This document shows positions 24,322 to 34,336 of a stretch of 64,000 bases of DNA, one piece after another (the first letter of the stretch is position 1; every line of letters starts with the position of its first letter). Made by a program: the position numbers and the translations under genes. The notes beneath the pieces are model-generated. The model ran no database searches. It was not told the origin of the DNA and worked only from the letters and a program-made list of their open reading frames with translations. Location of the stretch: contig CAZEQY010000002.1 in assembly GCA_964514655.1 (NCBI GenBank), positions 1-64,000 of the forward strand, in the 5' to 3' direction. Source of the stretch: SZAS-7 sp964514655. GTDB taxonomy: Bacteria; Chlamydiota; Chlamydiia; Chlamydiales; FEN-1388.

Positions 24322-26535
24322 ATGAGCTACCATCATCATGACGAAAGCGGACACTCTACAGTGGGTATTATAGAGGCGATAGAGACACTTACTAGTATTG
24401 CAGACCTTGAAGTAGAGGGACCAATTGTGGTTGCAGAGCGCCACCAACTTGAACTACAGGATATCCCTGTCATCTACAAAACCGTACACTGGCTTCATCA
24501 AAAAAATGCAGAAAAGGTCATGTTTGTAGTGCGCGAGACATTTCGCGCCATCTTACACTACCTCAGACACTTTTATCGCTCAGAATATGGTAAACTCGTT
24601 CAGCACGAGTCTGTAGAAGGCATCAAAACGATAATGGTTCTCGTTGGCGAAGCTGCCAAAAAAGTAGATAAATATACGCGCGTCTTTATTGGCGCAAATG
24701 TCGGTAGCGTCAAAGAATCAAAAGAGTTTCGCGATTTATGGAGCTTTTATCAACGAAAAATCGCTCCAATTGCCGTTCAGGAGTCACTCACAAAATGGAT
24801 TCGAGAGCTACCTCTAAACTTAATAGAACAAGCAGCAAAAGAGCCTCAAGGTAAAGCTACATCAAGTGAGCACCTCTTTATAGACCTTGACACCGTAAAA
24901 AAAGACTCTGAATATGAACTCTTTTTTATACGAAAAGAAAATGGCACGCGCTTTTTTAACCCGCGCCTACTTCGCAACATAAAGCTTGTCTGCAACTTCG
25001 AAGAGTACTTTCACGAAGGTGTAGAGGCCGAATCCCTAAAAGAGCTAAAGCTTTTTAAAGACATTATAGCCCGTCAAATTTCACGCAACATCGTGCGCCA
25101 AAACTGGCACCTTATCGATGGCTTTGTTAAGGCCGCAAAGCGCTACTATAACGATGAGCTTGTCTCTTTGACCTATCGCCTAGTTGTGGCACTGATGCTT
25201 GCAGCCAACCAGGCGCCTCAGATAAAGGAACTGGCAAAGAGCTCTAGCGCATATCTTACTGACTTTCAGCGCTTTTTACGAAACCTATTAAGCTCTAGTG
25301 ACTTTCATAGAGTTATTACCTATCCGCCAAAAAATGAAGAGGCAATACAACATAAGGTTGTACAGCTTGTACAGCATATTACAAGGCAGCTCTATTCAGG
25401 CTTTCACCTCACACCGGATTCTACAAGCCTTATCAACGAATTTATCGTTAAAGGTAAAGCTGAGCAGCAGGTGACAGAAGCTCATGAAACATCGCTTTCT
25501 AACAAAATGGCACTAGACTATGACGCCCTGCTACGCACAATGAATCACTATGCCCACGTGCCTCTTTTGCAGGTTATAGAGTCTTTACAGGATTTTGATA
25601 TCGTTGGCTACGACCCACTAACACTCCAAAATATGCCTACAGCCATATTTGACCTCTTTGAAAAGGGAAAACGCATGGCCGTATTGCGTATACCATCACC
25701 AACTACTCAGGAATATATCCATAAAGCACAGGTGAGTGAGGAGTTTAAGTCATACCTTCGCGCTCTTGCTGAGGATGTCTCTGCAAAAGAGCTACTGCTC
25801 TTTAACTTACAAGACCGCACAAATATCAAAGAACATGCCCGCTCTATAGCTTTAGAAGACCTGCAGAAAAAGGATGAATTTGCCAAAGTATTTACGGTTG
25901 TGAGCATGACAAAAGATAGCGACTTTTATCACCAAATAGGCCCTTATCAAGAGTTGAACCACGCAGATCTCTTTATAGAGCACTTTTTAGAGCATATATC
26001 TAGTGAAAACTCTGGCTACTTCTACCCACAAAAGATCAAAAAAGCCCTTTTTAGCGGCTTTGCCGAAAAGCTAGCACACGCTATTCACAACGTCTTTTTT
26101 GCAGGTAAGAACGTGTTATCTAGGTATAATAGACTAGACTTTATCGAGCTTTTTTATCTCTTTATCCAGCTAAAAATCATAGAGATCGTACAGCCAGGAA
26201 GCATCTCATTTTCTTGCAAAGACGCTATTGACATAGGCATGCCGGCAGCAAGTGAGCTCTTTTTGCTTGTAAAACTTATTAATGAGCGCCCACTATCACA
26301 AGATGAAGAAGAGTATCTAAAAGTACTTCTCTATAGCCCAGCTATCAGCTATCGGGGCCGCCTGCTCTTCCCAGAGCGCTTTAGCCGCCTAAATAGCATG
26401 ACAAAACTCATAGAATCTACTATCGAAGAACAGGGGATCAAGGACTTTCATAATGCGCTAAACCGCGACATTTCCCCCCTCTTTAGCCATGACATCTTGA
26501 GCAGTGTAATAACTATGCCCCAGCCCATATTATAA
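24322..26535 (+). CDS. Hypothetical 737-aa helical protein
   Basis: I do not recognise a domain. The product is long, soluble and dominated by alpha helix, with a His-rich start (MSYHHHDESGH) and no signal peptide or membrane segment. GAGGAGG lies directly before the ATG, so the start is secure. The middle contains repeated Leu/His/Phe-rich helices (for example HLIDGFVKAAKRYY and LFIEHFLEHISSEN). It is followed on the same strand by the RasGEF-like gene after 68 bases, but each has its own leader. Large lineage-specific helical proteins like this are common in chlamydiae; secretion as an effector is only a possibility. Confidence 0.8.
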   Translation: MSYHHHDESGHSTVGIIEAIETLTSIADLEVEGPIVVAERHQLELQDIPVIYKTVHWLHQKNAEKVMFVVRETFRAILHYLRHFYRSEYGKLVQHESVEGIKTIMVLVGEAAKKVDKYTRVFIGANVGSVKESKEFRDLWSFYQRKIAPIAVQESLTKWIRELPLNLIEQAAKEPQGKATSSEHLFIDLDTVKKDSEYELFFIRKENGTRFFNPRLLRNIKLVCNFEEYFHEGVEAESLKELKLFKDIIARQISRNIVRQNWHLIDGFVKAAKRYYNDELVSLTYRLVVALMLAANQAPQIKELAKSSSAYLTDFQRFLRNLLSSSDFHRVITYPPKNEEAIQHKVVQLVQHITRQLYSGFHLTPDSTSLINEFIVKGKAEQQVTEAHETSLSNKMALDYDALLRTMNHYAHVPLLQVIESLQDFDIVGYDPLTLQNMPTAIFDLFEKGKRMAVLRIPSPTTQEYIHKAQVSEEFKSYLRALAEDVSAKELLLFNLQDRTNIKEHARSIALEDLQKKDEFAKVFTVVSMTKDSDFYHQIGPYQELNHADLFIEHFLEHISSENSGYFYPQKIKKALFSGFAEKLAHAIHNVFFAGKNVLSRYNRLDFIELFYLFIQLKIIEIVQPGSISFSCKDAIDIGMPAASELFLLVKLINERPLSQDEEEYLKVLLYSPAISYRGRLLFPERFSRLNSMTKLIESTIEEQGIKDFHNALNRDISPLFSHDILSSVITMPQPIL

Positions 26536-26603
26536 ATCTTTACTTTAAAATATATATTTGTTAGGTGTAGAATTAATATATAGCGTTAAGGTGAGGGTTT
26601 ATT

Positions 26604-29087
26604 ATGAGCTTGCCAGGAATGAGGCTTCCATATGGGGGCGATGAGCAGCATTTAACTGATGCCACTTTATCATCTAGCCTTAAAGGCGATATCTTAAGGA
26701 AAGTCGATGCTACGCTCCTAGACGACAGAGTCTCAGCTGTAGAGAAAGAAGCTCTTCAGAAAGTACGCGAAACTCTTGCAACGCTGCCTGTCGTGGGCTT
26801 GCGCGCACGAGGCACAAGTAATGCACAAGCCTACATAGAAGCTACTAAAAAGAGGCTTGGAGAGCTAGACCTCCTACAAAGCCGTACGCCCGCACAGAAT
26901 AAAGAACACACCAGACTAACGGCCCAGCTTAAAGGCCTTGAGATACTCGTACATGGATATAGACCTCCAAGACCTCCGCGACCACCTGTTTACTCTCCTG
27001 ACAGCCAGTCTAGTGCGAGTTCAAGCAGCGCAACCTCTCCTATATCGCCCCCAGCTAAGCAAGTAACTCGGCTAAAAAAATCAAGTCCGCAAGCTGCCCG
27101 GGCAAATCGCGTGTCACAAACTGAAATACCAGGATCAAGGCCATCATCCCAAGATAGATCAAGCACATCATCTTCTGGGGTTAGTGACACAGATTCTGAT
27201 ACGTCGCCAGCACGTGGAGTATCACAAGAATTTAAATCACTTTTAGCAACAAAATTTGTATCTGCCCCAAGCCCATCATCACCCATTCCCGCTAGAGTTG
27301 TATCGCGTCAGCCACCTCCTAGCGATAAAAAGGTTGAAGACACGGCTAAATCTACGATAGTACCACCAGAAGAAAAGCCTAAAGCTAAGACAGCCCCTGG
27401 GGTGCTTGTGACGGCGCCAATTCGCAAAGGTACAGAAACCGAAATAAAACGAGTTCGTAAAGGCACCGAAGCCAAGGAACAGATCGTTGCAGAGATCCAT
27501 AAGCTCTATCGAGAAAATAAAGATAATGTCAACTCTGACGACATCATGAGGTTAGTAAGCGGATTAGTCAAAAGTACTCCTCTCATGGAATTGCTCACAA
27601 TTTGTAGGCGTAAATTAGACAATGGCTTTTTGGACTTCGTTGATATGGTAGGAAATATACATCCTGAGCTTGCAGGGGAAGTTGAAATTTGGCGCGCTAA
27701 TGAAGTAAAGGCTCTTCTTGCCAATGCTCCAAATATTGAACGCGTACGACAACTGATACCGGAAGTTCGCATCAACTTACGAAAGAGCCTAAGTGCCCTT
27801 GAGGAAGAGACAAAGATTCTCGTTAATAAGTATCAGACAAAAGAATTACAGGCTGAACTTGTAAAAATTCAAGGTGCAAAGGCTCTTGTTGAGCAGGTGT
27901 CGATAGAACATGCAAATAGTCATCTTCTAGCTGTTATACGCGGTGATCCTAAAGCCGCTATTGGGGAGAAGCTTTCAGTTGCTAAGCTTAGGGAATTACT
28001 GATTCTTGGCTTTAGGAGCATACTATCGACCAATGACTTTGCAAAGCTACTCACACAGGCACTTAAAGAGAAAAACAATCTAGATGCCATCCTTTTTTGT
28101 AAAGAATGGTGCGCCCGAAACGTTGGTACTGATGGGTATAGCGTTATCAAAGACGCCATTATAAAAGCACTGCCTAAAGATACGGCTGAGGCCTTTGAAG
28201 CATCTTTAGAGCAAGCAGCAAAACCCCAACTATCGTCTGAAGTTCTTAGAAGCCAAAATAGTGACTTTAGAGCGCAGCTTATGCAGATTGCAAATGGTCA
28301 ACTCAGTTCACGAGAATATAAGTCTGCTGTATCAGGTGCAGCAAACGACTTACAAGCAATTGTAGCAAGCTGCTACTTACTCTTTACCCCAGATTCTCTT
28401 TTTAAACCAAAGTGGGATGTAAGCGATAAAGATAAATCATCTTCTCAAGAAAAAATCTATTCAGAAACTCTTAATAGAATTTCAGATTTTGTGAGAGATT
28501 CATTCTTTCAGACAACTCCAGGTGGCGAACTTGCCTTCAAGGAACCAAAGAAACGAGAAGAGTTACTGAGATTTTACATCGATGTTGCAGTAAAAGCCCT
28601 TAAAGATGGGGCATTTCCCGTAGCGATTGCTATTAATGCTGCGCTACAAAGTGTGCCTATCGAACGTATGAAGTACGCTTGGGCCGGCATAAGTAAAAAG
28701 CAAATGGAAGCATATAGCGAAGTCAGAGAGCTTTTACCAAATAACGCAAAAGAATATCGAAAACGCCTTCAAGAGCGTGGTGCCGAAACTAGCGTTCCGC
28801 ATCAGTCAAAATTAGCAGGCGATCTTACATTTATTCATGATGGCAACCCAAAGCTTTCTGCGAACCACGAAACATTTAATTTTGATGGCAAGCTTCAAAA
28901 GTCTAATGAACTGATTTCTGAATTCCTTGCCGGGCAAGAACATGCACGTACGCTACTAAATATGCCCCTTAGCTCCAATTTGAATGTTGCCCTACAGCAG
29001 TTCAAACCGCGAGCTGAGTCTGAGTTAGATGCCATTATCAATAGCTGGCGCGACCCCAAAGTTGGCCTAGAAAAACCTAGAGAGTAA
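26604..29087 (+). CDS. Large protein with Pro/Ser-rich linker and C-terminal RasGEF-like domain
   Basis: The 827-residue protein has three parts. Residues 1-125 are helical. Residues about 125-265 are disordered, Ser/Pro-rich, with RPPRPPRPPVY, an SH3-ligand-like motif. Residues about 300-827 are helical and end in what reads as a RasGEF (CDC25) catalytic domain at about 585-790. Evidence for the last is the block ELLRFYIDVAVKALKDGAFP, then AINAALQSVPIERMKYAW, then DLTFIHDGNP, which is the family's helical-hairpin and 'DLTFI-x-x-GNP' signature. In eukaryotes RasGEFs load GTP onto Ras-like GTPases; Legionella has a RasGEF effector. A host-directed role is inferred. GTGAGG precedes the ATG. Confidence 0.8.
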   Translation: MSLPGMRLPYGGDEQHLTDATLSSSLKGDILRKVDATLLDDRVSAVEKEALQKVRETLATLPVVGLRARGTSNAQAYIEATKKRLGELDLLQSRTPAQNKEHTRLTAQLKGLEILVHGYRPPRPPRPPVYSPDSQSSASSSSATSPISPPAKQVTRLKKSSPQAARANRVSQTEIPGSRPSSQDRSSTSSSGVSDTDSDTSPARGVSQEFKSLLATKFVSAPSPSSPIPARVVSRQPPPSDKKVEDTAKSTIVPPEEKPKAKTAPGVLVTAPIRKGTETEIKRVRKGTEAKEQIVAEIHKLYRENKDNVNSDDIMRLVSGLVKSTPLMELLTICRRKLDNGFLDFVDMVGNIHPELAGEVEIWRANEVKALLANAPNIERVRQLIPEVRINLRKSLSALEEETKILVNKYQTKELQAELVKIQGAKALVEQVSIEHANSHLLAVIRGDPKAAIGEKLSVAKLRELLILGFRSILSTNDFAKLLTQALKEKNNLDAILFCKEWCARNVGTDGYSVIKDAIIKALPKDTAEAFEASLEQAAKPQLSSEVLRSQNSDFRAQLMQIANGQLSSREYKSAVSGAANDLQAIVASCYLLFTPDSLFKPKWDVSDKDKSSSQEKIYSETLNRISDFVRDSFFQTTPGGELAFKEPKKREELLRFYIDVAVKALKDGAFPVAIAINAALQSVPIERMKYAWAGISKKQMEAYSEVRELLPNNAKEYRKRLQERGAETSVPHQSKLAGDLTFIHDGNPKLSANHETFNFDGKLQKSNELISEFLAGQEHARTLLNMPLSSNLNVALQQFKPRAESELDAIINSWRDPKVGLEKPRE

Positions 29088-31086
29088 CAGGCACCTTAGA
29101 GTGCGTAAAGCGCGTTGCATCAAGGAACTGTTTCATCTCTAAAATAAGGGCGTGCGCAAAAGGATTTGGCTTATTTTTCTCACACTCGTATGCACCCATA
29201 TATAAATCTTCTGCCTTTCGCCTACTAGCAGCGATGTGAAGCCGATGGGCAACATCTCGAAAGTCGTGATAGTAATCAAGGACTTTGTCCCATGTAGAGC
29301 CTTTGTCGCCCCTAGCCTCAATTATACGCGTAGTTTGAGTGCCAAAGTCCCTATAGTTTTTTGTGGCAAGTTCCATAGAGCCAAAGTCATATAGGTACGG
29401 CCAAAACCGCGCTCCTTCAGGGGTGTTAAGGTAATCAGTAAATACTACAGCTAACAGCTGTTCTTCGGTAGAAAGCAGCTTTTTAGATCTAAAGGCATTC
29501 TTAACATCGCGTACGGTGAGGTTGTCAAAATTCACATCGTGAGTCTCCAAAAAGGTATCAAGGCGCCAGCGAAGCAGCATGGTTCTCACAAAGCCTGTGA
29601 TAGAGCCTAAAGCAAAGTCTGGCAAGCTAAGAAGTCGTTTGATCTCTCGCTCACCATTTGCACGAGCTAATGGTGAAAATGTCTTGTATAGCTCTGTATA
29701 AAACTGCTGACATACTGTTGTTTGCTCATCTTTTGAAAAGGTTAAGAGTCTTTTATTAACCTCGCGAAATCGCTTTACCTCATCACTTATCCAGCGGCTT
29801 CTACCATTTTCATTTAGAGTGAGAAGTTCGTTTTCGAGTGTATAGAGGCGAATAGTGAGCTCATCGTGTAGAGCTTCTGCAGGAGTGTCTTTTGGAGGCA
29901 CTACATATGTACGTTGCAAGATTCCATTTATCTTTTTTATCGCCTCCATATCACTCTCGCGGCCTTTGCTATAGGCATCATGTAGGGCTTTAAATAGAGT
30001 AGAGCGTTTTATGCAAGCTTCAAACCCCGACTGGTACTGAGGATCAGACTTAAGTATATACCAAGTTGCTTCAAACTCATAATCTTGATGATACATATCT
30101 GCAAAGTGCAGATTTCGCAAGAAACCTACCATAAGATAGGTTTGAAGCTCCTGATTCCACATCTGCTCGCGCATAAATACACGTTTTGTAATGCGTATTT
30201 CATCATCGTTAAAGCGCAATAAATTCTTGCCCTGCATCGCTATTGTTTGCTCAACTACAGCAGGAAGTGTAGGGCCACGTACAGATAATACTGCATCATA
30301 TAAGAGAGAAACCCTTGTATCTCGCGGCTGTTTTTCAGCAAGTAAGAACGCCCGCACGGCTCTTATGACGGCGCAGTCTTGGCTAAATTCACCCTTTAGC
30401 ATCTCTTGGACTTGTGTACATGTACGTACCACATCTTGAGACCTTTCGCGGACGGCATCTTCGTAGTACATAGCAGCATGACTTTGCGTTGAGAAGACCT
30501 TTTTAATGAGTGCGTTATAGTGATGATTTACGGCAAGCTCATGGTCCTCAATTAGCCGGGATAACTTTGCAGGCACTTGCACCTCTTCGCTGCATGCTAG
30601 GCGTATAAGGTCATAAAGGTCCTTTTCAGCCTTTTTTGCTGACTGCATAACAAGCTCTAATTCATCAGTAATGGGTGTAACATCGCCGTAGCCAACTCTT
30701 GAGCCATATGCGTCTGATCTAAATTTTTCATCCGTAAGCAGCTTAGAGTGCGATAACGATTCGAGGATGTCACGTATATCTTGTTGTGGATGTGGATAAG
30801 AGAGATCATCATCCCCTTTTACATAGCGAATAAAGCGTAAAAGGTGCTGAAGCAAATAGTTTTGACTAGCTTCCTTCAAAACTCTTTGTTCAATAGATGC
30901 AAGTGTTGCCGCCTTTTCTTCTGCACTTGGCCTACCTGGTAAACGGTCAAGAAAATTGCCCCAGTCTGCAAGGGCGTCTATTTCAGCGATTCTAGACTTA
31001 AAGTATTCTAAATCTTGCTGCCTTTTAGGATCTTGTAAAAGCGCGTATAGGCTTGTAGGCGAGGGTGGTAAATGAGTGCAGGACAT
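29077..31086 (-). CDS. Hypothetical 669-aa helical protein
   Basis: I do not recognise a family. The protein is alpha-helical and charged, with no signal peptide or membrane segment; a hydrophobic block near the C-terminus (TGFVRTMLLRWRLDTFLE) is amphipathic. The start at MSCTHLPPS is chosen because the longer frame reaches further into the upstream DUF1254 gene. Even so, the first 62 bases overlap that gene's 3' end in another frame. The 3' end overlaps the RasGEF-like gene by 11 bases, convergent. The large size and chlamydia-like composition suggest a lineage-specific protein. Confidence 0.75.
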   Translation of the reverse strand: MSCTHLPPSPTSLYALLQDPKRQQDLEYFKSRIAEIDALADWGNFLDRLPGRPSAEEKAATLASIEQRVLKEASQNYLLQHLLRFIRYVKGDDDLSYPHPQQDIRDILESLSHSKLLTDEKFRSDAYGSRVGYGDVTPITDELELVMQSAKKAEKDLYDLIRLACSEEVQVPAKLSRLIEDHELAVNHHYNALIKKVFSTQSHAAMYYEDAVRERSQDVVRTCTQVQEMLKGEFSQDCAVIRAVRAFLLAEKQPRDTRVSLLYDAVLSVRGPTLPAVVEQTIAMQGKNLLRFNDDEIRITKRVFMREQMWNQELQTYLMVGFLRNLHFADMYHQDYEFEATWYILKSDPQYQSGFEACIKRSTLFKALHDAYSKGRESDMEAIKKINGILQRTYVVPPKDTPAEALHDELTIRLYTLENELLTLNENGRSRWISDEVKRFREVNKRLLTFSKDEQTTVCQQFYTELYKTFSPLARANGEREIKRLLSLPDFALGSITGFVRTMLLRWRLDTFLETHDVNFDNLTVRDVKNAFRSKKLLSTEEQLLAVVFTDYLNTPEGARFWPYLYDFGSMELATKNYRDFGTQTTRIIEARGDKGSTWDKVLDYYHDFRDVAHRLHIAASRRKAEDLYMGAYECEKNKPNPFAHALILEMKQFLDATRFTHSKVPVTL

Positions 31087-32155
31087 AGCGATTTTGGGAG
31101 TTTGGCACAAGGTAGTGATTGTTGTCATACATCGTAAGGGACCAAAAGGCATTTACCGGTGGTACCTGAGACGGGCTCATATGTATGCGGTAGCTGTTTT
31201 TGCCATCAAGAGCTTCGCCCGTAACATCGCAAGTTGCTATTATCGCTAAGATATCTGCCGGGATGTTGGCTCCAAGGGCAACTTGGGCTGTTGCGGCGCG
31301 AAGGAGATAGTCTTTGCCGTAATCGCCAACAAGTGTTAGGGGAATGCTCCAGCCGGTTAGTGCTTTTGGAAGGTCTTTAAGCTTTGCAGAGATTTTAGCT
31401 AATGCGGCGTCTTTTGCCTGCTTTAGCGTTTGGGGATCTTCATTTGCAACGCTCGCTACAGATGTATCTAGCTTGCTAAGTCTTGCAAAAAAGGCCTTAG
31501 GATCCATATTTGCTACTTGCTCTACAGGCGGCGTCTTCATGTCTATAGCGCTATTTACAGGTACGTTTTGTGGCGGAGAGTAGTACTGACCATAGGATGA
31601 AAGGGGAGTGAGGGTAAAGAGGTTTTGCGTGCTTGCAAGAGCTGAAACATCTTGTGGGCCATAGCACTGTATGCGCGCGATGATCCAAATGGTAGATGTC
31701 GTTGCTGCTATCTGGGTCATGTTTTTTGGTACTTCAGCGCTAAAGCTAGGGCCTGTAATCAAAAAGTCCTGTGCGTTAGAGCCTGTAGTCCTTGGCCCTA
31801 AGGATGTGATGACGTTTGTTGAGCCGTCGATAATCTCAACTACAAAATAGCGGTTAGGAATTGTTGGTAGGTGCAGGATGTAGGCGTTATTCGTAACGTC
31901 AAGCCACGCTCTTGATGAGAGCATATCAACATTTGGGCTTGGAAAGAGGCGAAAGGTAGCACCAGGCAGCTCGCGAGCATGAGCAAACTGATTAATAGGT
32001 GCTTGATAACTTCCCGGCTGGGAGACATTGGTCGATACTTCTTTTGTAACATCCATCAATACAATTGGATAGCCGTAGATATAGGTGTCTATCAGGGACT
32101 CTGCTGCAAAGCAGGGAAGTGAAATAAGTGTGAGTAGTAGCGTCCGTATAAACAT
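31025..32155 (-). CDS. DUF1254/DUF1214 protein, exported, C-terminally short
   Basis: This is a 376-residue exported protein with a signal peptide (MFIRTLLLTLISLPCFAA). The DUF1254 part is seen in DTYIYGYPIVLMDVTKEV and NVDMLSSRAWLDV. The DUF1214 part follows, with VNAFWSLTMYDNNHYLVPN, which is highly diagnostic. In relatives the chain continues well past the NRY motif; here it stops after about 20 more residues, so the C-terminus appears truncated or replaced. Its end overlaps the start of the next gene by 62 bases. Function of the family is unknown. The thioredoxin-like gene precedes it by 11 bases, so the two are probably cotranscribed. Confidence 0.85.
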   Translation of the reverse strand: MFIRTLLLTLISLPCFAAESLIDTYIYGYPIVLMDVTKEVSTNVSQPGSYQAPINQFAHARELPGATFRLFPSPNVDMLSSRAWLDVTNNAYILHLPTIPNRYFVVEIIDGSTNVITSLGPRTTGSNAQDFLITGPSFSAEVPKNMTQIAATTSTIWIIARIQCYGPQDVSALASTQNLFTLTPLSSYGQYYSPPQNVPVNSAIDMKTPPVEQVANMDPKAFFARLSKLDTSVASVANEDPQTLKQAKDAALAKISAKLKDLPKALTGWSIPLTLVGDYGKDYLLRAATAQVALGANIPADILAIIATCDVTGEALDGKNSYRIHMSPSQVPPVNAFWSLTMYDNNHYLVPNSQNRYVLHSFTTLAYKPIRAFTRS

Positions 32156-32166
32156 TGAGAGCTCCT

Positions 32167-32748
32167 TTAAATTAAGTCACAAGCTTCTGGAGGCATCCAG
32201 TGGCTTTCGTGGTTTTTCCATTTTATATTACAGCCGATTGGGTTTGTAAGTGGCTTGGTGATTGGCTTATTCGCTAAATGTTCTTCTAGGGCGTTTTTAA
32301 GGTCGTTTACTGACATCTTCGAAGAGTCGCGAGGAGTGTCTATGCCACGGCCGCAGTATATGAGCTTGCGGTCTTTGTCAAAGACATAAAAATGAGGGGT
32401 TCTAAGAGCACCGTAAGCTAGCGCTACAGCCTGACTTTCATCGTACAGATATAGCCATGGAAATTGCTGCTCATTTTGGCGCTCAACCATATGCTCAAAA
32501 GAGTCTGTAGGGTAGGTCTCTTTGCTATTTGAATTTATGGCGATAAAGCCGACGCCTTTGTCTTGAAACTCTAGAGCCGTCTTACGCGTGACTTCATCAG
32601 AGCCTAAAACGTATGGACAGTGGTTGCAGGTAAAAAAAATCACAAGCGTTGGAATCTCTTTAAAACTCTCTAGCGTATATGTCGATCCGTCAGTTGCAGG
32701 AAGAGAAAATTGTGGAGCCTTCGCTCCGAGTGGCAATGTAAATGGCAT
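32167..32748 (-). CDS. Thioredoxin-like peroxiredoxin/ResA-type protein
   Basis: This is a 193-residue thioredoxin-fold protein of the AhpC/TSA-ResA kind. It starts with PLGAKAPQFSLPATDGSTYT and carries the CxxC pair at residues 41-44 in FFTCNHCPYVLG. The pattern TPHFYVFDKDRKLIYCGRGID is typical of this group. It lacks a signal peptide and is probably cytoplasmic. It likely reduces disulfides or peroxides; the exact substrate is unclear. It forms a two-gene unit with the exported DUF1254 protein. Confidence 0.9.
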   Translation of the reverse strand: MPFTLPLGAKAPQFSLPATDGSTYTLESFKEIPTLVIFFTCNHCPYVLGSDEVTRKTALEFQDKGVGFIAINSNSKETYPTDSFEHMVERQNEQQFPWLYLYDESQAVALAYGALRTPHFYVFDKDRKLIYCGRGIDTPRDSSKMSVNDLKNALEEHLANKPITKPLTNPIGCNIKWKNHESHWMPPEACDLI

Positions 32749-32828
32749 AGCTATCCTCTGTCAATTTTGTTGCATGAAATCTGGTAGTGCATTATGAGTT
32801 AGATCTGAATTTTTTACTAGGAGGTACC

Positions 32829-34226
32829 ATGAAATCTTCTCGGCTCTTTTCAAGTTTGATCCTAATGAGCATTTCTTTAGGCTCTTTCGTAGAAGCTGAT
32901 AGCTCACATCATCATTCTCATAAGTTACATAAAACTGATTCTCTTCCTGTCTATGTCATCTGCCAAGAAGATATTCCAGTCGTTATTCGAAAATCCGGCG
33001 AGTATGTACTTAACAAGAGCATTCACTTTAATAATCTTGGTAGCGCCATCACCATTCGTGCAGACAACGTGAAATTAAACCTACGAAATTCTTCGATCTT
33101 TCTTGGTCATGCCGGAGCTACAGGAATCACCGTTCAAGACGCGTCAGAAGTCATCATCGAAGGTGATAAAATTATCAATAAAAGCCACCATCCCCAAACA
33201 GGAAATGGCATTGCTCTTGTAAATGCGAATGACGTTATCATTAAAAAGATCCTAACAGAGAATAACTTTAACGGACTTTTCATCAGCAACTCATCTGATG
33301 TCTCAGTGTTTCAGTCTGAGTTTTTAAGCCCTGTAAATGCCGGTGCAAAAATTGTTGCATCAACAGATGTACTCTTTGATGCATGCGACTTTACAGGAAG
33401 TGCCAATGCCGGCGCGCTCTTTACCGGGGAAAATCAGGACTGCAGAATTACAAACTGCGACTTTCCTGATGCAGCCTTTACAAACCTGCTTGTGCAGCAA
33501 TGTAGCGGCATGATGGTGGATGGCTGCTCATTTACAAACCTAGGTGGCGACTCAGAAAAGTCAAATCTTGTTCAGTTTGGCGATGTTGATAGTCAAATCG
33601 TAAATGATGCCATCTTTAAAAACTGCACAATAGTCAATAGAAGCAGCAACACAAATCCGGAAGGCCTTGCTCTTACCAATGTGTACGGCATGTTGATTGA
33701 TTCATGTGTGATAGATATTGACAATACAGGCCAGCCACAAGAAGATGATCGCTCCTGCATCCACATTGGCGATGGTTCGGGTGATCAGATAGGGACAAAC
33801 ATCACCATTCGCAATACGATATGCCAGGGATCGGCTACAGACGGTTTTTATCCTGATATCGGCTCTTCAAATATCGTCATTGATAGCTGCCTTGCAGCTA
33901 ATGCCTTAAAAGATGGCATTTTCTTAGCAGGCACAACCGCATCCGTTGTTCAAAACTGTACGGTAGTTAATAACGGCACAAACGGCATCTTTGTTGGCGA
34001 AGAAAGCTCAAATAATGCAATTCTTAACAACGTTGTTTCAAAAAATGGCTTTAGCATCATCACGCCGGACACTGACCCAAGCCTGCCTCCAACAGGTACA
34101 GGAATAGGCATCAACGCCGACTCGTCCTATAACCTGGTGCAAGACAACCAGGTCTTTTCTAATGCGATTATGAACATCCAGGACGATGGAACAAATAACG
34201 TTTTACTAAATAACACATCATTCTAA
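32829..34226 (+). CDS. Secreted right-handed beta-helix protein
   Basis: The 465-residue product has a signal peptide (MKSSRLFSSLILMSISLGSF) and a His-rich segment (SSHHHSHKLHK). A long series of beta-helix turns follows, seen as repeated short strands with Asn/Ile/Val/Gly such as NDVIIKKILTENNFNGLFI, SNIVIDSCLAANALKDGIFL and NVVSKNG. The fold is that of the NosD/pectate-lyase-like parallel beta-helix family, here most likely a surface or periplasmic carbohydrate-binding or adhesive protein. The start is fixed by AGGAGGT seven bases before the ATG; the frame is open further upstream without a signal. A terminator follows at 34241. Confidence 0.87.
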   Translation: MKSSRLFSSLILMSISLGSFVEADSSHHHSHKLHKTDSLPVYVICQEDIPVVIRKSGEYVLNKSIHFNNLGSAITIRADNVKLNLRNSSIFLGHAGATGITVQDASEVIIEGDKIINKSHHPQTGNGIALVNANDVIIKKILTENNFNGLFISNSSDVSVFQSEFLSPVNAGAKIVASTDVLFDACDFTGSANAGALFTGENQDCRITNCDFPDAAFTNLLVQQCSGMMVDGCSFTNLGGDSEKSNLVQFGDVDSQIVNDAIFKNCTIVNRSSNTNPEGLALTNVYGMLIDSCVIDIDNTGQPQEDDRSCIHIGDGSGDQIGTNITIRNTICQGSATDGFYPDIGSSNIVIDSCLAANALKDGIFLAGTTASVVQNCTVVNNGTNGIFVGEESSNNAILNNVVSKNGFSIITPDTDPSLPPTGTGIGINADSSYNLVQDNQVFSNAIMNIQDDGTNNVLLNNTSF

Positions 34227-34240
34227 ACTATTGTCTACAC

Positions 34241-34275
34241 AGCCCTTTACATAATGTGTGAAGGGCTATTTTTTA
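34241..34275 (+). terminator. Rho-independent terminator after the beta-helix gene
   Basis: AGCCCTT and AAGGGCT arms with an imperfect inner stem (ACA/TGT) are followed by a T-run. It is 15 bases after the stop codon of the beta-helix gene and isolates it from the PP2C-like gene downstream. Confidence 0.85.
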
Positions 34276-34336
34276 TTTTTGTGGAATATAAAACGCCCTA
34301 GGACTATACTGGTTAGCCTTTTTTAAGGTATTTACT

